Positions 1 through 9,895 of a stretch of 64,000 nucleotides of DNA are shown here, piece after piece (positions within the stretch are counted from its first letter, which is position 1; every line of letters begins with the position of its first letter). The DNA is from Methanobacteriaceae archaeon (GTDB taxonomy: Archaea; Methanobacteriota; Methanobacteria; Methanobacteriales; Methanobacteriaceae). The position numbers and the translations under genes are program-made. The DNA lies in assembly GCA_030656015.1 (NCBI GenBank), contig JAUSNX010000009.1, positions 96,109-160,108 of the forward strand, given 5' to 3'. A model generated the notes under the pieces. The model saw only the letters and a program-made list of their open reading frames with translations, had not been told where the DNA came from and searched no databases.

Positions 1-104
1 TTAAGTTATGAAATTTAATGTATATTATTTTAGTTATATTCTGATTAGTATTCAGTAATTATTTGTTTATTATCCTAATAAACGTTTAAATAATTAAATA
101 AGCA

Positions 105-1301
105 CTATAATCCATTAATAAGATTATTAATTAGATTATGGGCCACATCAATACCTAAAGAACCATTTTTACAAGAAAATTCATCATATTCCTGCACAGA
201 GTCTGGTTTTAGATTAGTTGAAAAAACCACATAAGGAACCGGATCCATGGTATGCGTACCTATATCAATAGGTGTAGCATGGTCTGGCAGTAAAACCAGA
301 GAATATTCTTCATAATCCTTCAAAGCTTCCATTAAAGGCCCTAATATTTTAAGATCTATTTCTTCAATGGCTTTAATTTTTTCTTCAAGATCACCAGCAT
401 GCCCTGCCTCATCAGGTGCCTCTACATGCACAAAAATAATATCATGATCTTTTAAAGCATCAGCAGCATATTTACCCTTAGCAGAATAATCTGTATCAAA
501 ATAACCAGTAGCACCAGGAACCTCAATATTGTTAAGGCCTAAATAAAGTCCTATTCCTTTTATCAGATCAACACCAGTGATAGTTGCACCTTTAAGAGAA
601 TATTTTTCTAAAAAATTATCTATTTCTGGCGCAGGACCCTGGCCCCATAGCCATATTCTATTTGCGGGTTTTTTGCCTTCATTTAACCTTTTTTGATTAA
701 CTTCAGAATTAATAAGAGTTTCTCGTGATTCTTCCATAAGTTTATTCAGTAAAATCGCATTATCATCAGTTTCTGGCTGAATAATGTTTTCGGATATTTT
801 CTCACCAACAATATCATGAGGCGGTGTTGTTTTTAAATTAGAAGATTCTTTTTTACTGAAAACAAAAAGATTTCTATAACTTATACCATGATAAAAAGTA
901 CCTAAATCATCATAGTTCTTGTTTAAAATATCAATTAGATCCTTAGATTCAGAAGATGTAATATGACCTGCGTTAAAATCATCTAAAATGCCGTTATTTT
1001 CAGTAATTAGATTACATCGAAATGCAACATCATTTTTTGAAAGATTTACACCCATACTGGCTGCTTCCAATGGACCTCTTCCAGTATAATATTCTTCAGG
1101 GTCATATCCCATAATAGAAAGATTAGCCACATCTGAACCCGGATCCATATCATCAGGAACTGTTTTCAAAAATCCACTGCATCCCATGGATGCTAATTTA
1201 TCCATGTTTGGTTTTTTTGCAACTTGAAGAGGAGTTTTATTATCCAATTCTTTTAAGGGATAGTCTGCCATCCCATCGCCAATTAATATAACATATTTCA
1301 T
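105..1301 (-). CDS. apgM: 2,3-bisphosphoglycerate-independent phosphoglycerate mutase, archaeal type
   Basis: It interconverts 3- and 2-phosphoglycerate in gluconeogenesis and glycolysis in the cytoplasm. The protein has 398 residues, the usual ApgM length. The N-terminus carries the metal-binding motif ILIGDGMAD (residues 5-13). [14 protein letters not shown] follows, with the probable phospho-acceptor Ser62, then [10 protein letters not shown]. The C-terminal metal ligands include [13 protein letters not shown] and [14 protein letters not shown]. It belongs to the alkaline phosphatase superfamily. The ATG is preceded by GGAAGATTTTC, a good Shine-Dalgarno. It lies downstream of hom on the same strand with a 222-base AT-rich gap, so it may have its own promoter. 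Family assignment is firm. Confidence 0.95.
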   Translation of the reverse strand: MKYVILIGDGMADYPLKELDNKTPLQVAKKPNMDKLASMGCSGFLKTVPDDMDPGSDVANLSIMGYDPEEYYTGRGPLEAASMGVNLSKNDVAFRCNLITENNGILDDFNAGHITSSESKDLIDILNKNYDDLGTFYHGISYRNLFVFSKKESSNLKTTPPHDIVGEKISENIIQPETDDNAILLNKLMEESRETLINSEVNQKRLNEGKKPANRIWLWGQGPAPEIDNFLEKYSLKGATITGVDLIKGIGLYLGLNNIEVPGATGYFDTDYSAKGKYAADALKDHDIIFVHVEAPDEAGHAGDLEEKIKAIEEIDLKILGPLMEALKDYEEYSLVLLPDHATPIDIGTHTMDPVPYVVFSTNLKPDSVQEYDEFSCKNGSLGIDVAHNLINNLINGL

Positions 1302-1523
1302 GAAAATCTTCCATTAATCATTATAAAATTATTTTTTAGTTGAACAATCCCATATTCTGATTTAATATTCGAATTAAAACTAATTAATCCATTGTATTAA
1401 TAAAATATAAACTGAAAATGCCTAATAAAAAATATAATTTCTAAATTTTTTATAAAAATTTTATCCTAGTTTTTATCTTAGAATCAAAAATATCTATTTT
1501 ATAATTATTTTTTTATCATGATT

Positions 1524-2540
1524 TTATAGTTTTTTAGACTTCCAGATATTAACCAGATCACTTAAAATAGCTGAAGCCGTTTCTATAGAACCTGCTCCTT
1601 TACCCACAACAGTTACATCATCTGCCAGGTCTGTTTTAAGAGTCGCCATATTCAAGGTTCCATCTACCGCATATGGAGAATCTTCGCGTACTAATCTGGG
1701 TGAAACATTTAAAGAATCTGGGGAAACTTCAGCCATTAATTTAATTAAATAACCATCTTTTTTAGCAAGATCTATTGCTTCCGAGGTTATTCTTGATATT
1801 CCAGTTACTTGAACATCTTTCAATGTACAGTCAATACCTAAAATAGCATTGGCCAGAATAACCGTTTTACAAGCTGCATCAATTCCCTCCACGTCTTGAG
1901 TAGGGTCAGTCTCAGCAATACCTAATTGTTGAGACTCTTGTAATGTATGTTCATATGAAGAACCTTCAGCAGTCATTCTAGAGAGAATAAAATTAGTAGT
2001 ACCATTGAGAATACCTAATATGGATTTAATTTCATTTCCAGGTAGAGTTTCTTGGGCGAAATTTAATATAGGCATAGCTCCACCAACAGAAGCTTCAAAT
2101 TTAAATTCGACTCCGTTTTCTTGTGATACGTCCCTTAATTCACTGAAAAATAAAGCAAGATGCCCTTTATTAGAAGTTACCACATCTTTCTTATCTTTCA
2201 TAGCCTTAATTGTGAGGGATTTAGCAGGCTCACCATTTTCAATATTAGTGGGTGTTACTTCCACCAGACAATCATATTCCACTTTATCCAGAACATCTAA
2301 TCCCTCAATAGCTTTAACACCTATTTCAGGATAATCACTAACTTTTCCAGATTCTGATTTAACTTTTAATAATAATTCTGGATCCAGGCCTTCTTGGGAA
2401 ATAGCTGCTCCAGATGAATCTGTAACTGCTACTATTTTCAAATCCATTCCATAATTTTTAAGGAGATAATCCTTTTTCTGTGATACAACCTTAGCCACCC
2501 CTTGGCCAACGGCACCAAAACCCATTAAACAAATTCGCAT
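1524..2540 (-). CDS. hom: Homoserine dehydrogenase (no ACT domain)
   Basis: It reduces aspartate semialdehyde to homoserine on the threonine and methionine route. Its 338 residues begin with a Rossmann motif, GFGAVGQGV (residues 7-15). The body carries the substrate and catalytic region around NKGHLALFF, and GGAMPILNF and [14 protein letters not shown] follow. The C-terminal ACT domain of long bacterial Hom enzymes is absent. A separate ACT-domain protein is encoded immediately upstream on the same strand, which suggests a split regulatory subunit. The ATG follows TGGAGGAATTTT, a strong Shine-Dalgarno. The role is well supported; cofactor preference cannot be read from the sequence. Confidence 0.93.
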   Translation of the reverse strand: MRICLMGFGAVGQGVAKVVSQKKDYLLKNYGMDLKIVAVTDSSGAAISQEGLDPELLLKVKSESGKVSDYPEIGVKAIEGLDVLDKVEYDCLVEVTPTNIENGEPAKSLTIKAMKDKKDVVTSNKGHLALFFSELRDVSQENGVEFKFEASVGGAMPILNFAQETLPGNEIKSILGILNGTTNFILSRMTAEGSSYEHTLQESQQLGIAETDPTQDVEGIDAACKTVILANAILGIDCTLKDVQVTGISRITSEAIDLAKKDGYLIKLMAEVSPDSLNVSPRLVREDSPYAVDGTLNMATLKTDLADDVTVVGKGAGSIETASAILSDLVNIWKSKKL

Positions 2541-2661
2541 AAAATTCCTCCAATATCAAACTCATTATTGTAGAATACGTTTGAATTAACTTAAATCATT
2601 CTAATTAGAGAATCATGGACTATATGATAGAATCACGATTTAAGAAAATCACATGGTAGTA

Positions 2662-3150
2662 TTAAACTTCACTAATAACCAAAAAATCTTTTTTATGACC
2701 AATGCTATTAATTCTGTGCATTAGTTCCTCTTTTTTGCCAAAATCTGCTTCCACAGTTATTCTTGCAGATGAATCCAGCGGTTCTTCAGCCATTTTAAGA
2801 GCCAAATCTGCTACCCTAACTCCTTCTAACTGGTTAATTTGATCCATAGTGTCTTTAACGTCTCTGTCAACAATATTTCCAATAAGAATAGTTTTTATGG
2901 TTTCTTTGAGAAGAACTCCATCCATTTCAATAACTTTGATTCCTAACTCATCTAGCTTTTTCATTACCAAATCAAGAGTATTAGGTTCTCCTTCAATAGT
3001 TATTTGAACTGGAATTAATCCTCTTTCAGTTTTAATATCTCTTTGATGAATAACTGTAACTAAATTAGCTCCTAAAGCCCCAATAGGTTCTAATACAGCT
3101 ACTAATTTCCCAGGAACATCCAGAAGTTCAAGTACCAGGTTCAAACGCAT
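2662..3150 (-). CDS. ACT-domain amino-acid-binding regulatory protein
   Basis: This 162-residue cytoplasmic protein consists of ACT-type ligand-binding modules. Residues 1-80 start MRLNLVLELLDVPGKL and continue with GALGANLVTVIHQRD, the beta-alpha-beta ACT pattern with the ligand-contact Gly. Residues 85-162 form a second, more divergent ACT-like half containing ILIGNIVDRDVKDTMDQI. There is no catalytic domain. The gene sits 121 bases upstream of hom in the same direction, so the natural guess is that it binds threonine or methionine and modulates the short Hom; this is inference. The start follows AGAGGAGATAAA, a strong Shine-Dalgarno. Confidence 0.8.
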   Translation of the reverse strand: MRLNLVLELLDVPGKLVAVLEPIGALGANLVTVIHQRDIKTERGLIPVQITIEGEPNTLDLVMKKLDELGIKVIEMDGVLLKETIKTILIGNIVDRDVKDTMDQINQLEGVRVADLALKMAEEPLDSSARITVEADFGKKEELMHRINSIGHKKDFLVISEV

Positions 3151-3274
3151 TTTATCTCCTCTTTAATTATGTATTATAAATTCTAAGTATCTAAATAGTC
3201 CTAATTTTATTAATAAAAATAAAATTAATAAGTAAAATAAAAATCTTAGTTAAAATTAATTATTATGAAATAGA

Positions 3275-3487
3275 TTATTTCCATTTACTCTTTTCAACAA
3301 TCATATTTCCATTTTCATCCACATTAGTATTTCTCATTATCCGGTAAGGATTTTTATCATGAGCTATATCTTTACGTGTAAGATTAATGTTATCTACAAT
3401 ATAATGAGTTTCTTCCAATTCAGGAATGTTCTCCAATGTTTTTGAAAATTCTTTTAAGATTTTTTCTGCTTCTTTTTCGATTTTCAT
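3275..3487 (-). CDS. gatC: Probable Asp-tRNA(Asn)/Glu-tRNA(Gln) amidotransferase subunit C
   Basis: A 70-residue acidic and basic helical protein beginning MKIEKEAEKILKEFSKTLEN. The segment LPELEETHYIVDN resembles the archaeal GatC family, where the C subunit wraps GatA and GatB and supports their transamidation. Archaeal GatC is short, and the tail NMIVEKSKWK fits that group as I recall it. It sits between asnB and the ACT/hom pair, in an aspartate and asparagine context. The ATG is preceded by AGAGAAGGATTTTAA. Because it is so short, a small uncharacterised helical protein cannot be excluded. Confidence 0.6.
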   Translation of the reverse strand: MKIEKEAEKILKEFSKTLENIPELEETHYIVDNINLTRKDIAHDKNPYRIMRNTNVDENGNMIVEKSKWK

Positions 3488-3740
3488 TTAAAATCCTTCT
3501 CTTTAAGTATAGTGGTAAAGTTTAATTTATTTTGAATTATTTTTAAAATTTATTAAATTAGAATATCTTATTTATATTATTATTAATTTGTTTAGCTTTA
3601 TAAATATTGTTCATAGTAAATTTAGAAGATTTTAAAATAAAACCAATGCATAAAAATCAAGGAACTAAACTTATTGAATAATATTTGATTATATAATTAC
3701 TTAATTAATAAATGAATTATCCTATTATAATCTTAATTAT

Positions 3741-5330
3741 CTAAAAGCCTCTTAGTTGTTTCATGAAGGCCACCTCATCAAAATCTTTAAGGACCTTTTT
3801 TACCAATATTTTATGAACACCAGACCCATATTGGGCTGCTTTTTTGGGGCGATTTTCAATGAAATCCGGAACGCCCATTTCACCAGCCACCTGTCTCAAA
3901 ATATGCTTTCGTAATATATCACTTTCACTTTCAATTTTATATTTAATTGGTATTCTAAAAGCAGTTTTAATTACCTCTTTATCCAAAAAAGGAACTCTGA
4001 GTTCAACACCATGGGCCATAGTAGCAGCGTCATCTCTTTGAAGGTTCACATGATAAATATTCTTTATATCTTGCTTTAATACTTCTTGAGTGCCTTCCCC
4101 ATAATTAAAATAATCTTTTAGGTAACGATTATATCCCCCAAATAGTTCATCAGCACCTTGACCAGATAATACAACTTTTAATTTATCTTCACTGGCCATT
4201 TTTGCTGCAAGAAAAATAGGCATGGCCACCCCAATTTTCATTACATTGAACTCTTCAATGGCCTCTAAAACCGGTTTTAATGTATTTCTAACAATCTCTT
4301 CATTTACATCAAAAGTTTTTAATTTTAAATCGTAATATTCAGCAGCCCTATTAGCAAATTGAAAGTCAGAAGAGTTTTTTGTTCCAACCGTGTAAAGTGT
4401 GGTTTCGATGTCCCTATTTTTTAAAATAGAAGCTAATATTGTACTATCCACACCACCCGAGAAAACTAATCCCACTTTATCCAAGCCATAAATTCTTTTA
4501 TCTACCGATTTTTCTAATACATGTTTTAATTCATTTTTCAAAGATTTTAATGAATTATTATTTATTTTATAATCATTATCCTGATTATGGATATTAGGAT
4601 CTTTCAAATCTAACAATGATTCAGCAAGAATCAGTTCGTCATTGAACAGAATGTGGCCCGGAGGTAATGAATGAACTTCTTTTATCCCTACTTTCCATAA
4701 GGCCTTTCTTTCAGAAGCAAAAGCTCGTATTTTACCTTTAATTTTACCATAGTAAAGTGGTTTGACACCTACCGGATCCCTAGCCAATGCTAAATTCTTT
4801 CCATCATAAATAGCAAAAGCGTAATCTCCATCAATTTTTTGCATGGTTTTTTTTAAAGAATCTAATAATATTTTCTTATATGAATCCTCAGTTCGATAGT
4901 CAAAACTATCATTTTCCTTTGAATTATACTTAAAGTTCAAATCAAGGCCATTTTTTTCCATTAAAATTTCCAAAAAGTATTTGTTTAAATTAATAACAAT
5001 TTCACAATCAGAATCCGTTTTAAAATCGTTTTCAGAAGAGATTTTTATAGATTCTTTAATTTCTTGGAAATTATAGATTTCACCATTACAAACCAATAAC
5101 CACTGGTCATTTACAATTGGTTGCGATCCATGGCACCCTACAATAGAGAGTAAATTATGCCCCAGGCCAAAATTTCCTTCAGGAGTGATTATTTGTGATA
5201 TGTCTCCATGAATCAAGTGATTATTAATCCATAGGCCAGAATCATCAGGCCCTCTATGTTTTAAAAGACCTAACATTTCTTTTAGATCATTAGAAATGTT
5301 ATCTCCCGCTATGCCAACGATTCCACACAT
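3741..5330 (-). CDS. asnB: Asparagine synthetase B, glutamine-hydrolysing
   Basis: It makes asparagine from aspartate, ATP and glutamine. The 529-residue protein starts MCGIVGIAGD, giving the N-terminal nucleophile Cys2 after Met removal. The class II glutaminase domain (residues 1-230) shows KHRGPDDSG and LVCNGEIYN. The synthetase domain has the ATP-pyrophosphatase loop LVFSGGVDSTILAS near residues 290-300, then VLSGQGADELFGGYNRYL and VELRVPFLDKEV. Length and motif order match archaeal AsnB. The start codon decides itself, since Cys must be residue 2. The upstream Shine-Dalgarno is weak (TTGGGATATAA). Confidence 0.95.
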   Translation of the reverse strand: MCGIVGIAGDNISNDLKEMLGLLKHRGPDDSGLWINNHLIHGDISQIITPEGNFGLGHNLLSIVGCHGSQPIVNDQWLLVCNGEIYNFQEIKESIKISSENDFKTDSDCEIVINLNKYFLEILMEKNGLDLNFKYNSKENDSFDYRTEDSYKKILLDSLKKTMQKIDGDYAFAIYDGKNLALARDPVGVKPLYYGKIKGKIRAFASERKALWKVGIKEVHSLPPGHILFNDELILAESLLDLKDPNIHNQDNDYKINNNSLKSLKNELKHVLEKSVDKRIYGLDKVGLVFSGGVDSTILASILKNRDIETTLYTVGTKNSSDFQFANRAAEYYDLKLKTFDVNEEIVRNTLKPVLEAIEEFNVMKIGVAMPIFLAAKMASEDKLKVVLSGQGADELFGGYNRYLKDYFNYGEGTQEVLKQDIKNIYHVNLQRDDAATMAHGVELRVPFLDKEVIKTAFRIPIKYKIESESDILRKHILRQVAGEMGVPDFIENRPKKAAQYGSGVHKILVKKVLKDFDEVAFMKQLRGF

Positions 5331-5685
5331 TTATATCCCAATTTTTTATAAGTTATTTTAATGGCTGGTTAGTTTATTATTGATTAATTTTAGTATTGAA
5401 TAATAAGATAAGTTATAAAATCTTTAATTTATAAGTTTATTAAATCCTAAATCGTATTTTATAATCGAATTATATAAAATTAATTATTTACTAAGAATTT
5501 ACTAAGATTTAATTTCATAAAGTTAAAAAAGGTCAAATTTCATGAAATATTCAATTGAAAAAATAGATTAGAATACGTAAAATATATTTAAATATATAAT
5601 AATTTATGCATTTATAAAAATATTTATTTTAAAAGTCAAAATTAGATTATATGGCTTTGTTTAGTTTCTTAGTTAATATATGGGA
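5331..5685. other. Intergenic region upstream of asnB
   Basis: This 355-base, very AT-rich stretch separates asnB from the HTH regulator gene. It should hold the asnB promoter and the 3' end of the cys transcript. Several TATA-like tracts occur, but none stands out. A 12-base perfect palindrome, ATTTCATGAAAT, lies at 5537-5548, about 200 bases from the asnB start. No ORF or RNA gene was recognised. Confidence 0.4.
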
Positions 5686-6066
5686 TCATCCGCAGTCAGC
5701 TTCAGAACCCATACACGCATTACAATCAGATGGAATATTATCTTTTTCTTTATGTAATTGACACATAATATCTTCAGTTTTAACCCGTTTACATATATGA
5801 CAAGTACGAGGTATTATATCCCTGGTAGTTGCTGTGCCCTCTTTAAGGTCTAATGCAAAAGTTTTGATTAATTTCTGGATATCATCATTGAATTTTATGC
5901 CGTGTCCCCTTTTATCACTAATGTATTGGGAAACTGCCGGTTGAGTAATGTCAAGTAATTCAGAAATTTCTTTTTGTTTCATACCCAATTTTAGAAGTTC
6001 TTTAGCCAGTTCTGAACGAACTGTTGGTATAACATACCACACAACCATTTCACATGGAGGTCTCAT
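5686..6066 (-). CDS. HTH transcriptional regulator with C-terminal cysteine cluster, linked to cysteine genes
   Basis: The protein has 126 residues. Residues 14-55 form a helix-turn-helix, with KQKEISELLDITQPAVSQYI as the recognition unit. The C-terminal third has six cysteines in the pattern CHICKR, MCQLH, DCNACM and DCG, which look able to bind a metal or Fe-S cluster. The N-terminus MRPPCEMVVWYVIP resembles a conserved archaeal regulator family. It is the last gene of the apparent cysK-cysE-regulator cluster, 178 bases after cysE. A role in sensing cysteine, sulfide or cluster status and controlling the cys genes is inferred. The start at MRPP is preferred because CGTGATTTAA precedes it. 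Confidence 0.75.
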   Translation of the reverse strand: MRPPCEMVVWYVIPTVRSELAKELLKLGMKQKEISELLDITQPAVSQYISDKRGHGIKFNDDIQKLIKTFALDLKEGTATTRDIIPRTCHICKRVKTEDIMCQLHKEKDNIPSDCNACMGSEADCG

Positions 6067-6244
6067 TTAAATCACGATTTCCTGTTATATTTATATTAAT
6101 AATTAAACAATTAATTAAAAAAATGACTTTTAACATATTATTTTTAATTAAGATATTTTAAATTAATATCTTTGTTAAAATCTTCAATTATAATCATTTT
6201 ATTTAAATTAAATTTGATTATATATTATGTTTTTCCATATTTTT

Positions 6245-6958
6245 TTAGATGCCTGCCCCCTCACAAAATATTTCTTCCATTTCTGATTTTCTTTTTAATA
6301 AGCCATTTATTTTCATTACCTCTGAAGTGAGTCCCAGTTCTTTTATCTGAGCTTCCATTTCATCCTGTCGTTTTAAAAGTAAATTAATGACTTCTGCAAC
6401 AGGATCCGGGAGTTCACCATGATCTAAATCAATGGCACATTTTCGCTCTTCTTGTACAACTCTTCCAGGAATTCCTACACATGTTGCACCTGGAGGAATA
6501 GACCTTAAAACAACAGATCCTGCTCCGATTTTAGAACAGGTCCCGATTGTTATATTACCTATAATTTTTGCTCCAGAACCTATAACAACACCGTCTTTTA
6601 TAGTGGGGTGCCTTTTCTTTCGCTCAAGACTTGTACCACCAAGTACGACCCCCTGATAAATTAAGACATCATCACCGACAATTGCAGTTTCTCCAATAAC
6701 TACCCCCATCCCATGGTCTATAAAAACCCTCCGACCTATAACTGCTCCTGGATGAATTTCAATTCCTGTGACAAAACGAGCAAAAGCAGATATGAATCTT
6801 CCTAAAAAAAGTAAATTGTGGTTCCAGAACCTTTGACTTATTCTATGGAACCATATTGCAAATAATCCCGGATAACAGAGTAATATTTCCAGAGTACTGC
6901 GTGCAGCAGGATCTCTCATTCTTACCATATTCATATCCTCTTTTACCATTTCAAGCAT
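6245..6958 (-). CDS. cysE: Serine O-acetyltransferase
   Basis: It acetylates serine with acetyl-CoA to give O-acetylserine for cysteine synthesis. The 237-residue protein has an N-terminal helical part (1-65) and a left-handed beta-helix of hexapeptide repeats (about 65-175). Motifs visible are [42 protein letters not shown] and [19 protein letters not shown]. The tail (190-237) is longer than in short archaeal forms. The start follows GGAGGTTTTTC, a strong Shine-Dalgarno. It lies 141 bases after cysK on the same strand, and the two enzymes act consecutively and often form a complex. Confidence 0.95.
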   Translation of the reverse strand: MLEMVKEDMNMVRMRDPAARSTLEILLCYPGLFAIWFHRISQRFWNHNLLFLGRFISAFARFVTGIEIHPGAVIGRRVFIDHGMGVVIGETAIVGDDVLIYQGVVLGGTSLERKKRHPTIKDGVVIGSGAKIIGNITIGTCSKIGAGSVVLRSIPPGATCVGIPGRVVQEERKCAIDLDHGELPDPVAEVINLLLKRQDEMEAQIKELGLTSEVMKINGLLKRKSEMEEIFCEGAGI

Positions 6959-7099
6959 GAAAAACCTCCAATTTAGTTTTTAAGACATAGAATTTTAGTA
7001 AATTTATAATAAAGATCTAGTTATTTAAAAGATTATCTAAATCAAATCTTTATTCAATAAAACTAATTTTTTTAAATGCTCTATAAATTTTAATGTTTA

Positions 7100-8086
7100 T
7101 TAATGGGGGAACATTGCCTGATCATATGATTGGTATAATTCCTCAAAAACCCATTCCATACTGAGGTATCTTTCTCCAGTATCTGGTAAAACAGCTACAA
7201 TTAATTTACCTTCATTTTCAGGTCTTTTAGCTAGTTCAATTGCAGCCCATGTAGCCGCTCCTGAAGAAATACCCGCAAAAATTCCTTCTTCACGAGCAAG
7301 TTTTAGTAAAGTTGCTGCAGCATCTTCATCTTTAACCGGAATAATTTCATCAATTAGATCTGTTCTGAGAACCTCAGGAACAAATCCTGCACCTATACCC
7401 TGTATTTTGTGAGGTCCTTTTACACCAGTGGCTAATACTTGTGAAGTCTCAGGTTCTACAGCAACAGCTTTGAATCCCGGTTTTCTTTCTTTTAATACTT
7501 CAGCCACACCAGTAATTGTCCCTCCGGTACCTACTCCCGCAACAATAATATCTGCTTTACCTTCAGTGTCTCTCCAGATTTCTTCTGCTGTAGTTTCCCT
7601 GTGAATTTTAGGGTTAGCTGGATTTTTGAATTGTTGAGGCATTACCGCATTTGGAATTTGACTGGCTAACTCTTCAGCTTTAGCTATCGCACCAGGCATT
7701 CCATCTGCGCCCGGAGTTAAAACAATTTCTGCACCAAATACTGCCAGAAGTTTTCTTCGCTCTAAAGACATGGTATCCGGCATGGTGAGAATCAATCGGT
7801 ATCCTTTAGCAGCAGCCACAAACCCAAGTGCAATTCCCGTGTTCCCACTGGTTGGTTCAATGAGTACAGAATCCTCTTTAATTAGTCCTTGCTCTTCACC
7901 GTATTCTACTAAAGCAACACCAATTCTATCTTTTATACTACTTATAGGGTTAAATGATTCAACTTTTACAACAACCTCAGCTTTAAGGCCTGTAGTTAAT
8001 CTGTTTAATCTTACTAATGGAGTATTTCCTATTGTTTCTGTGATATCGTTTGCTATTCCTCTTTTAAGTTCTGGTATCTTTACCAT
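7100..8086 (-). CDS. cysK: Cysteine synthase A (O-acetylserine sulfhydrylase)
   Basis: A PLP-dependent enzyme that converts O-acetylserine and sulfide to cysteine. Its 328 residues contain the PLP lysine in SSIKDRIG (Lys52), the substrate loop [12 protein letters not shown], the phosphate-binding [11 protein letters not shown] and the C-terminal [11 protein letters not shown]. These are fold-type II, CysK-specific motifs. The start ATG is preceded by GGTGAGAAT, the expected Shine-Dalgarno. It is first in the apparent cysK-cysE-regulator cluster. Its promoter region holds a palindrome next to a TATA-like box, so regulated transcription is likely. Confidence 0.96.
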   Translation of the reverse strand: MVKIPELKRGIANDITETIGNTPLVRLNRLTTGLKAEVVVKVESFNPISSIKDRIGVALVEYGEEQGLIKEDSVLIEPTSGNTGIALGFVAAAKGYRLILTMPDTMSLERRKLLAVFGAEIVLTPGADGMPGAIAKAEELASQIPNAVMPQQFKNPANPKIHRETTAEEIWRDTEGKADIIVAGVGTGGTITGVAEVLKERKPGFKAVAVEPETSQVLATGVKGPHKIQGIGAGFVPEVLRTDLIDEIIPVKDEDAAATLLKLAREEGIFAGISSGAATWAAIELAKRPENEGKLIVAVLPDTGERYLSMEWVFEELYQSYDQAMFPH

Positions 8087-8120
8087 ATTCTCACCGTTAT
8101 TTTTTTTATTTATTCATTAA

Positions 8121-8156
8121 ATTATATATAACCATTGTTATATAACAATTGTTATA
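8121..8156 (-). promoter_or_regulatory. cysK promoter with adjacent palindromic operator candidate
   Basis: On the minus strand a TATA-like box reading TATATATAAT lies at 8121-8130, about 35-45 bases upstream of the cysK start. Directly upstream is a perfect 16-base palindrome, ATTGTTATATAACAAT (8134-8149). It is followed by an overlapping half-site that creates AACAATTGTT (8145-8154), so three TTGTTAT-type half-sites occur in a row. The arrangement suggests a dimeric regulator binding just upstream of the TATA box. The adjacent cys-cluster HTH protein is the obvious candidate, by inference. Confidence 0.5.
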
Positions 8157-8245
8157 ATTCTTTTGTATTAAAACTTATAAAGTTTAGACAACTCAAGGTA
8201 TTTCAAACAAAACATAATATTAATAATATGAATTGAAAATTAAAA

Positions 8246-8398
8246 TTAAATATTATATTGTTTTTTTAAAATGTCATATAATTGATCAATCACATTACTC
8301 AGATGATCAAAAGCATCGGTTATGAAACATGACTTTTCAAAAGGAATAATACCTTTATAAATAAGCTTTTGAGAAGCACCCGGACCAATGACTAAATT
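8246..8398 (-). pseudogene. Short gene remnant without a start codon
   Basis: An open stretch of 50 codons encodes a protein-like sequence starting NLVIGPGASQKLIYKGIIPF and ending in a TAA. It has no usable start, because an in-frame TGA (8399-8401) precedes it. An ATG lies out of frame at the same spot: removing one A from ATGAAATTTAG would give MNLVIGPGAS. That suggests a single-base frameshift in a small gene, or a C-terminal fragment. The hexapeptide KSCFIT also occurs in the DUF2124 protein encoded at 13754-14218, possibly by chance. Function not recognised. The rest of the 8087-8499 gap is promoter sequence and AT-rich spacer. Confidence 0.35.
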
Positions 8399-8499
8399 TC
8401 ATTTTTTTATTAATAGTCAAAGATAAAATATTAAATAAATAAAGTTAACAATTTGTTAAAGTAATTTGTAAATTTTAAATTTAATTTTTTAGATTGAAA

Positions 8500-9492
8500 T
8501 TAGCTATCACTGAATCGTATACGGAAAGTAGTCCCTGATTCATTCGACATTTCCATTTCTCCATCAAGCTGAGAAGTGAGGCCGGATATCAGTCGCATAC
8601 CTAAACTATCACTTTTATCTGTATCAAAGTCTTCTGGTAGACCTATACCATCATCAATTACCTCCAGCACATATTCCGAACCAATCTTATGAAAATTAAT
8701 ATTAATAGTACCTGTTCGATTAGAAGGAAATGCATATTTAAGACAATTGGTAACCAGTTCATTGATTATAAGGCCCAGAGGAACAGTATTATCTACATCC
8801 ACCATTATATTTTCCACATCTAACTTTAGCTGGATTTTATCTTTAGATGTAACATATGTATCAAAGAGATCTCTGGACAGTGAGGCAATATAATCTGAAA
8901 AATCAATACTTTTAACATCTTCTGAACGATAGAGTCTCTCATGAATTAGGGCCATGGATTTAGCCCGGTTTTCACTCTCTTTAAATAAATCTTTATCGGA
9001 TTCATCCTTAATATAACGTGATTGAAGACTTAGTAGGCTGCTGATTACAGTTAAATTATTTTTCACCCTATGATGGATTTCCTTAATTAACATCTCTTTG
9101 TCTTTAAGAAGTTGATTTACTTGGAGGGAAAGATCACGTGTCTGCAAAAGAACCTTTACTCTGGAGGAAAGGACAATCTTTGTTATAGGTACGATTATCA
9201 CTTCATCAAAGCTTTCCCAAATAATATTTTGTGCATTTTTAAGATCATTAGGAGCAACAACCAGAAGAAAAGGTAAAAATAGTGGCATTTCTTTTTCTTT
9301 GATATATTTTAATTTTTCCCCATTTCGAGACCAGGAAATTAAATCAGTGATTAACAGACTTATAGTATCTATATCTTTAGAATCTTCCTCAATTTCAGAT
9401 AGGGAGTAAATAATATCATAATTAGTCCCTAAGAGAGTACCTATCATCTCACTGTTCTTGGGATTTGTAAGTAAAATCAAAATCTTTTCCAT
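8500..9492 (-). CDS. Sensor histidine kinase, HisKA_2 type, with receiver-like N-domain
   Basis: The protein has 330 residues and no membrane segment. Residues 1-115 resemble a receiver fold (ILILLTNPKNSEMIG, LLITDLISW) but lack the full acidic pocket. Residues 130-215 form the HisKA_2 dimerisation and phosphoacceptor domain, with [20 protein letters not shown] (His140/His141). The HATPase_c domain follows, with NELVTNCLKYAF (N box), DDGIGLPEDF (G1) and SLGMRLISGL (G2). It is the last gene of a KaiC-receiver-kinase operon, 36 bases after the receiver gene. It probably autophosphorylates in response to the KaiC-like protein or a soluble cue. Confidence 0.88.
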   Translation of the reverse strand: MEKILILLTNPKNSEMIGTLLGTNYDIIYSLSEIEEDSKDIDTISLLITDLISWSRNGEKLKYIKEKEMPLFLPFLLVVAPNDLKNAQNIIWESFDEVIIVPITKIVLSSRVKVLLQTRDLSLQVNQLLKDKEMLIKEIHHRVKNNLTVISSLLSLQSRYIKDESDKDLFKESENRAKSMALIHERLYRSEDVKSIDFSDYIASLSRDLFDTYVTSKDKIQLKLDVENIMVDVDNTVPLGLIINELVTNCLKYAFPSNRTGTININFHKIGSEYVLEVIDDGIGLPEDFDTDKSDSLGMRLISGLTSQLDGEMEMSNESGTTFRIRFSDS

Positions 9493-9528
9493 ATAATCTC
9501 TCCAAGATCATTGTATTAACAATTGTAT

Positions 9529-9894
9529 TTAATCATCAATTAGACTTTTAATAAGTACTAAAAGTTCTTTAACAACCAATGGTTTGACCAATACTCCCTG
9601 GGCACCTTCAATTTTACCTTGCTCTTCAACTGCTCTTTGATGATGTGGACTTAGAATTAGAAAAGGTATTTCTTTTATTCTCAAGCGTTCACAAGACGTC
9701 CAGATACTTTTATCAAAACCAGAAATGTCCATTAATGCCAGATCAATTTTTTCTTGTTTTTCAATTTCAGAATCCAATTCCTGAGGATGCAAAACACCTA
9801 CAACTTGATATCCTTCTTTACCCAATATCTTCTCTAAAATTTCCAAATTTCGTTTATTTCTATTTAAAGCCAAGATTAGTGGTTTAAGTGACAT
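9529..9894 (-). CDS. Stand-alone receiver-domain protein with atypical acidic pocket
   Basis: The start is set at MSLKPLILAL, because its ATG (9892-9894) comes one base after the KaiC stop codon (9896-9898); a longer frame would overlap kaiC by about 89 bases. The protein is then 121 residues, a single receiver domain. The phospho-acceptor loop LALMDISGF and the conserved Lys in GVLVKPL are present. The usual N-terminal acidic pair (DD or ED) is replaced by NRNKRN, so Mg-dependent phosphorylation may be altered. No output domain exists, so it may act as a phosphate sink or a binding partner for the neighbouring kinase or KaiC. Confidence 0.8.
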   Translation of the reverse strand: MSLKPLILALNRNKRNLEILEKILGKEGYQVVGVLHPQELDSEIEKQEKIDLALMDISGFDKSIWTSCERLRIKEIPFLILSPHHQRAVEEQGKIEGAQGVLVKPLVVKELLVLIKSLIDD

Positions 9895-9895
9895 T

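Noticed and set aside
5537..5548. 12-base palindrome ATTTCATGAAAT upstream of asnB
   Set aside because: Such palindromes are expected in AT-rich DNA, it is about 200 bases from the start codon and has no partner site.
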